A model generated the notes under the pieces. The model had not been told where the DNA came from. It did not search any database and saw only the letters and a program-made list of their open reading frames with translations. This document shows positions 60,328-64,000 of a DNA stretch of 64,000 bases, in pieces. The DNA is from JABDQZ01 sp963801985. Its GTDB lineage: Bacteria > Pseudomonadota > Gammaproteobacteria > Chromatiales > Chromatiaceae. Numbering within the stretch: position 1 is the first letter of the stretch; each line of letters starts with the position of its first letter. Position numbers and translations under genes: made by a program. The stretch lies in assembly GCA_963801985.1 (NCBI GenBank), contig CAWDGV010000002.1:124001-188000 (forward strand). Direction: 5' to 3'.

Positions 60328-61008
60328 ATGATCACGGTTTTATTGATTGAAGATGAACAGCCAATCAGGGATATGATCCGGTTTGCACTCTCCCGGGAGG
60401 GCATTGACATGGTCGAGGCGCCGGATGCCAATGCGGCCCGCCAGGTGTTGTCGGCGTGCCTGCCGGACCTGATATTACTTGACTGGATGCTGCCGGAAGT
60501 CAGCGGTATCAATTTGCTCAAGGAATTTAAAAAGAAACCCGAATTGTCCAAGATACCCATTATCATGCTGACCGCCAAGGCCGATGAAGACGACAAAATC
60601 ATGGGGCTTGAAGCCGGTGCTGACGATTATATTACCAAGCCTTTTTCACCCAAAGAATTGATCGCCCGTATCCGTGCAGTCAATCGCAGAGTGATAGGTT
60701 CTGATCTGCATGACCATCTGGCAATCGGTCAGATGGATATCAACCTGGCTGCGCATAAAGTCACCTGTAAAGGTGAGACGTTACATCTGGGGCCGATAGA
60801 ATACCGTTTGCTGGTGTTTCTCGCTTCTCACATGGGGCGGGTTTACAGTCGTTCTTCATTGCTGACACACGTCTGGACTGGCGTGCTGGATGTCGAAGAA
60901 CGTACGGTCGATGTTTATATTCGCCGCCTGCGTAAGCTGCTTGAACCCTTTGAATGCGATGACATGATCCAGACGGTGCGTGGTGCTGGATATCGTCTGG
61001 AAGTCTAG
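60328..61008 (+). CDS. phoB: Phosphate regulon response regulator PhoB
   Basis: An OmpR-type regulator of 226 residues. The receiver carries D52 in LILLDWMLPE and the KPFSPKEL lysine. The winged-helix domain has the RTVDVYIRRLRKLLEP recognition helix and GAGYRLEV. Its target would be the Pho box found upstream of pstS. Here phoB and phoR lie downstream of pstB-phoU, so the regulators form a single cluster with the transporter. Confidence 0.96.
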   Translation: MITVLLIEDEQPIRDMIRFALSREGIDMVEAPDANAARQVLSACLPDLILLDWMLPEVSGINLLKEFKKKPELSKIPIIMLTAKADEDDKIMGLEAGADDYITKPFSPKELIARIRAVNRRVIGSDLHDHLAIGQMDINLAAHKVTCKGETLHLGPIEYRLLVFLASHMGRVYSRSSLLTHVWTGVLDVEERTVDVYIRRLRKLLEPFECDDMIQTVRGAGYRLEV

Positions 61009-61101
61009 ATAAATACCTGCATAGCCATTTTTCGCCAATTTCCCTAAGATAACTATATGAATGAGTCTTTGACGAGCTGGCGATGATGCGGGGTCTGCAG
61101 C

Positions 61102-62391
61102 GTGTATGAATATGTAAAAACCGAGGCGCTGCGTTTCGTCCTGCTGTTGACTATTATCGCCTTGCTTGGTTTTTTATCCGGACAATGGTTTTTAATCACC
61201 TTGTCTATCCTTTTTGGTTACGTGCTATGGCACATCAGGCAGCTGTATTTTCTTGAGCGCTGGATCCTGGGATTTGATTCCGATGCCACCGAGCATCTGA
61301 CAGGCATCTGGAAATATGTTTCAGATACGATTTCCCGTTACCAGAAAACAGGGCGTAAACGTAAAAGGCGCATTTCCCGTTTATTAAGACGCTTTAACCG
61401 GACCCTGGAATTGTTGCCGGATGCAATTATCGTCATGGACAGCAAAATGAATATTGAGTGGATAAATGCAAGTTCATCCAAGCTGTTTGGCGTCACGAGA
61501 AAAGATATCGGTAATAGAATTTACAATGTTATTGCTGATGACAGGTTTCAGCAGTTTCTAAGAATAAAAGAATTTGACTCCATCCTGGAGTGTGTTTCGC
61601 CGATTAACAGCAGTCAGGAACTGGAAGTCAGGATCACGTCATTTGATGATGGCCAGTACCTGCTGACAGCACACGATATATCAGAATTAAAGAAAGTTGA
61701 GTCAATTCGAAGCGAGTTTCTCGCCAATGTGTCACATGAACTACGTACTCCGTTGACAGTAATTTCCGGCTACCTGGAAATGCTTGAGCAAGAAGATCTA
61801 GACCCGGGTTTCAGAGAAGGTGTTAGCGCGTCATCACGCCAGGCCAGCCGCATGCAGACGCTGGTTTCAGACCTGTTAATGTTATCCCGGCTGGAATTGC
61901 ATGAAAATGCAACGCTGATTGAAGAACAAGTCAACATCCCGAACCTGCTAAAAGGCTTGATTAAAGATGCAATTCGTTTGAGCGATCGTGCAGGGCACCA
62001 GGTTTTTTTACATGCGGATGATGCGCTAGGCATGATAGGCAGCGAAGCTGAATTGTTGAGTGCTTTTGGTAACCTGCTCTTCAATGCTGTTTTTCATACA
62101 CCGGCAGCAACAGAGATAAATATTTACTGGTTAAAAAATGGGGATAAGCTGGAGTTTCGTGTAGAAGATAATGGCCCAGGAATTGAACGGCATCACCTTG
62201 CCCGGTTGACTGAGCGATTTTACCGGGTGGATAAGGCGCGCTCGCGTGAACGTGGTGGTACCGGGCTTGGCTTATCAATAACCCGGCATATCGTGCAGCG
62301 TCATGACGGTGAAATTAAAGTAGACAGTACCGTTGGCAAGGGTACAACTTTCACTTGCGTGTTTCCGTCAGAACGGGCGATCGCGTTGTAA
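61102..62391 (+). CDS. phoR: Phosphate regulon sensor histidine kinase PhoR
   Basis: A 429-residue inner-membrane kinase with two close N-terminal membrane helices (about residues 8-45), an arginine-rich cytoplasmic linker (GRKRKRRISRLLRRFNR), a PAS domain (about 100-200), the DHp His in NVSHELRTPLTVISG, and an ATPase with GNLLFNAVFHTP, DNGPGIERHHL and GTGLGLSITRHIVQRH. The start is GTG 61102; 93 bp separates it from phoB. Confidence 0.95.
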   Translation: MYEYVKTEALRFVLLLTIIALLGFLSGQWFLITLSILFGYVLWHIRQLYFLERWILGFDSDATEHLTGIWKYVSDTISRYQKTGRKRKRRISRLLRRFNRTLELLPDAIIVMDSKMNIEWINASSSKLFGVTRKDIGNRIYNVIADDRFQQFLRIKEFDSILECVSPINSSQELEVRITSFDDGQYLLTAHDISELKKVESIRSEFLANVSHELRTPLTVISGYLEMLEQEDLDPGFREGVSASSRQASRMQTLVSDLLMLSRLELHENATLIEEQVNIPNLLKGLIKDAIRLSDRAGHQVFLHADDALGMIGSEAELLSAFGNLLFNAVFHTPAATEINIYWLKNGDKLEFRVEDNGPGIERHHLARLTERFYRVDKARSRERGGTGLGLSITRHIVQRHDGEIKVDSTVGKGTTFTCVFPSERAIAL

Positions 62392-62454
62392 ACGTTCTAT
62401 TGATGAGATGTTTTAATTTGTATATCCATTTTCTCAATAGCAATACTTTCGCAG

Positions 62455-62480
62455 GTCGGCTCAAGTGGCGTGGAGCCGAC
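62455..62480. repeat. Inverted repeat upstream of hemB
   Basis: GTCGGCTC and GAGCCGAC are perfect 8-bp arms around a 10-base loop. A TATAAT (62485-62490) begins five bases later and may be the -10 of hemB. There is no T tract, so it is not an obvious terminator of phoR. Confidence 0.4.
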
Positions 62481-62567
62481 ATAGTATAATGTTGAATCCA
62501 GCTTGTTTGAGCCAGGCTACTGCTTCCTGTTAAAGTTCCAGTCGAGTAATAAATCAAGGAAACAAAA

Positions 62568-63581
62568 ATGAGCATCGACAGCCAGGCCTTTGGTGGTTAT
62601 CCCTATACAAGAATGCGCCGCATGCGCCGTGATGATTTTTCCCGCCGCCTGATGCGTGAAACCATCGTGACACCCGATGACTTTATTTATCCTGTGTTTG
62701 TCCTTGAAGGTGAAAACAATAAAGAGCCGGTCGTATCCATGCCGGGTGTTGAGCGTATGAGCATTGACCTGCTGGTAAAGGAAGCAAAGGAAATTGCGGC
62801 ACTGGGAATTCCGGCTATGGCTTTATTCCCGGTTACACCCCTGGAGGCAAAGAGCCTGGATGCCAGGGAAGCGTACAATCCCGATGGCCTGGCTCAGCGA
62901 GCAGTCAGGGCGCTTAAAGATGCCGTGCCGGAGCTCGGCATTATGACCGATGTTGCGCTGGATCCATTTACTACCCATGGGCAGGATGGCCTGATCGATG
63001 ATGAAGGCTACGTTTTGAATGACGAAACTGTCGAGGTACTGGTCAAGCAGGCAGTGTCGCATGCAGCGGCAGGTGCCGATATTGTTGGTCCCTCAGACAT
63101 GATGGATGGGCGTGTTGGTGATATTCGTGATGCTTTGGAACATGAAGGCCATATCCATACCCGGATTCTTTCCTATTCAGCCAAGTATGCTTCCAGTTAT
63201 TACGGGCCGTTCAGGGATGCCGTTGGCTCTGCCGCCAACCTGGGCAAGGGTAACAAGTTCACTTACCAGCAGGACCCGGCCAATAGTGATGAAGCGTTAC
63301 GTGAAGTTGCCATGGACCTGGCTGAAGGTGCCGACATGGTGATGGTCAAACCGGGTATGCCTTACCTGGATATTGTCAGAAGGGTAAAAGACCAGTTCGG
63401 TGTGCCTACCTATGTTTACCAGGTCAGCGGTGAGTACGCGATGCACATGGCTGCAGTACAAAATGGCTGGCTGGATGAAAGAGCGGTTGTGATGGAGTCA
63501 CTCACCTGTATCAAGCGTGCCGGTGCTGATGGAGTGCTTACTTACTTCGCCAAGAAAGCTGCGCAGTGGCTGAACGAATAA
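62568..63581 (+). CDS. hemB: Delta-aminolevulinic acid dehydratase (porphobilinogen synthase)
   Basis: Condenses two 5-aminolevulinates to porphobilinogen in tetrapyrrole synthesis. The two active-site lysines are in SYSAKYASSYYGPFR and MVKPGMPYLDI. At the metal-binding site the sequence is DVALDPFTTHGQDG rather than the cysteine-rich zinc form, so this is the magnesium-type, zinc-independent enzyme. Length is 337 residues. A purine-rich AAGGAAAC precedes the ATG. Placement after phoR is common in pseudomonads. Confidence 0.98.
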   Translation: MSIDSQAFGGYPYTRMRRMRRDDFSRRLMRETIVTPDDFIYPVFVLEGENNKEPVVSMPGVERMSIDLLVKEAKEIAALGIPAMALFPVTPLEAKSLDAREAYNPDGLAQRAVRALKDAVPELGIMTDVALDPFTTHGQDGLIDDEGYVLNDETVEVLVKQAVSHAAAGADIVGPSDMMDGRVGDIRDALEHEGHIHTRILSYSAKYASSYYGPFRDAVGSAANLGKGNKFTYQQDPANSDEALREVAMDLAEGADMVMVKPGMPYLDIVRRVKDQFGVPTYVYQVSGEYAMHMAAVQNGWLDERAVVMESLTCIKRAGADGVLTYFAKKAAQWLNE

Positions 63582-63582
63582 A

Positions 63583-63722
63583 TTTTTTTCACCACGAAGG
63601 GCTCAAAGTACACAAAGAGCATTAATTGGCAGCCTATATAAAAATAGGGTTTCATTTATGCGCCAGACATAAAGTCAACCTTTTAAAGCTTCGTGTCCTT
63701 CGTGATCTTTGTGGTGAAAAAA
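63583..63722. repeat. Palindromic CACGAAG-type intergenic repeat
   Basis: A 140-bp element between convergent genes. Imperfect terminal inverted repeats TTTTTTTCACCACGAAG (63583-63599) and CTTTGTGGTGAAAAAA (63707-63722) enclose further CACAAAG or CACGAAG heptamers on both arms. Tandem CACGAAG-containing repeats of this form occur in many unrelated bacterial genomes. The poly-T/A ends would also let each arm help terminate hemB and the opposite gene. Confidence 0.65.
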
Positions 63723-63724
63723 TA

Positions 63725-64000
63725 TTACTTATCCAGAACCCGGTGCTTGGCAGCGATAAAGTCACGATGGGAAACATATAAAAGGTCAGCAATCTTTCTG
63801 ACCAGGTAGTCTTCGTATTTCTCGATATGACCATCGGCATTGGCTACTTCCCAGAGTAATTCGATCACCTTAATTTTTTGTTGTGCCGAATACTGGCTGT
63901 TAATCAGCGAGGTAAATTCATGGTAAGTCGTAGAGAGGTCTGCTTCTTGCTCGGCAAGCTCAAGCAATTCATTGGTTTCATCCACAGAAATGTCAAAATG
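63725..64000 (-). CDS. TerB-like (tellurite-resistance family) protein, 5' end outside window
   Basis: The C-terminal 91 or so residues of a TerB-family protein. The frame is open to the last base of the window, so the N-terminus is missing; the GTG at 63985 is probably internal. Visible is the helical core EFTSLINSQYSAQQK, LLWEVANADGHIEKYEDYLVRKIADLLYVSHRDFIAAKH, in shorter form WEVANADGHIEKYE, with the acidic metal-binding-like loop. Standalone TerB proteins are usually about 150 residues. The function is unclear, and no other tellurite genes are present. Confidence 0.85.
   Translation of the reverse strand, partial: HFDISVDETNELLELAEQEADLSTTYHEFTSLINSQYSAQQKIKVIELLWEVANADGHIEKYEDYLVRKIADLLYVSHRDFIAAKHRVLDK

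Noticed and set aside
1..64000. CRISPR arrays, tRNA or rRNA genes, insertion sequences and prophage
   Set aside because: No regularly spaced repeats, cloverleaf-like segments, ribosomal RNA motifs, transposase or phage genes were seen on reading both strands; a covariance-model scan would be needed to exclude small RNAs.

Overview
The window is 64 kb of chromosomal backbone from a gammaproteobacterium of moderate GC content. It begins inside dnaA and runs through the replication-origin cluster dnaA-dnaN-recF-gyrB. Gene orders that are typical of Gammaproteobacteria support the assignment: glyQ-glyS-gmhB-plsC; glnA-DUF4124-ntrB-ntrC; rhodanese-secB-gpsA; gpmI-envC-ctpA-yibQ; hslV-hslU-DUF971-ubiE-ubiJ-ubiB; cyaA/lptM-lysA-dapF-DUF484-xerC; argH-algZ-algR; and pstSCAB-phoU-phoB-phoR-hemB. 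The genus cannot be read from the sequence. Several sulfur-handling genes would fit a Thiotrichales- or Chromatiales-like relative, but that is a guess. I saw no rRNA, tRNA, CRISPR array, prophage or insertion sequence.

Layout. 1-5.7 kb: replication genes, with two perfect parS-type palindromes inside recF and DnaA boxes between dnaA and dnaN. 5.7-10.4 kb: minus-strand glyQ-glyS-mazG-like-gmhB-plsC operon. 10.5-13.4 kb: a small secreted or anchored protein, a PilZ protein and a DUF1631 protein. 13.6-17.1 kb: PP-loop/NFACT-R thiolation protein, TusA-like carrier, cation diffusion facilitator and Hanks-type kinase. 17.2-23.6 kb: nitrogen-assimilation block with glnII (GSII) divergent from glnA (GSI), then a DUF4124 gene and ntrBC. 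Its intergenic regions carry sigma-54 -24/-12 elements and NtrC-type palindromes. 23.6-29.7 kb: HDOD/cNMP protein, PyrD class-1B-like enzyme, trmL, gpsA, secB, and a membrane rhodanese behind an ArsR regulator. 30-36.7 kb: gpmI-envC-ctpA-yibQ-yajL plus an unknown anchored protein. 36.7-46.3 kb: ubiquinone, HslUV, XerC and lysine/DAP genes on the minus strand. 46.4-54.7 kb: esterase, class I adenylate cyclase, a degenerate GGDEF protein, a MazG-like protein, argH and the algZ/algR two-component pair. 54.8-62.4 kb: phosphate uptake and its PhoBR regulators, preceded by a Pho box. 62.5-64 kb: hemB and a TerB-like gene that runs off the end.

Quality note. Four conserved genes (glyS, glnA, xerC, pstA) have broken frames. 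Every break I could resolve is repaired by removing one base, and the repaired glyS, glnA and xerC have normal lengths. Because glyS is essential, most of these are probably sequencing or assembly insertions. pstA has at least three breaks within about 600 bp and might be different.

The most rewarding observations are the divergent dual glutamine-synthetase control region, the parS pair inside recF, the ArsR-rhodanese unit whose two cysteines have the spacing of persulfide sensors, and the PP-loop/TusA-like thiolation cluster.
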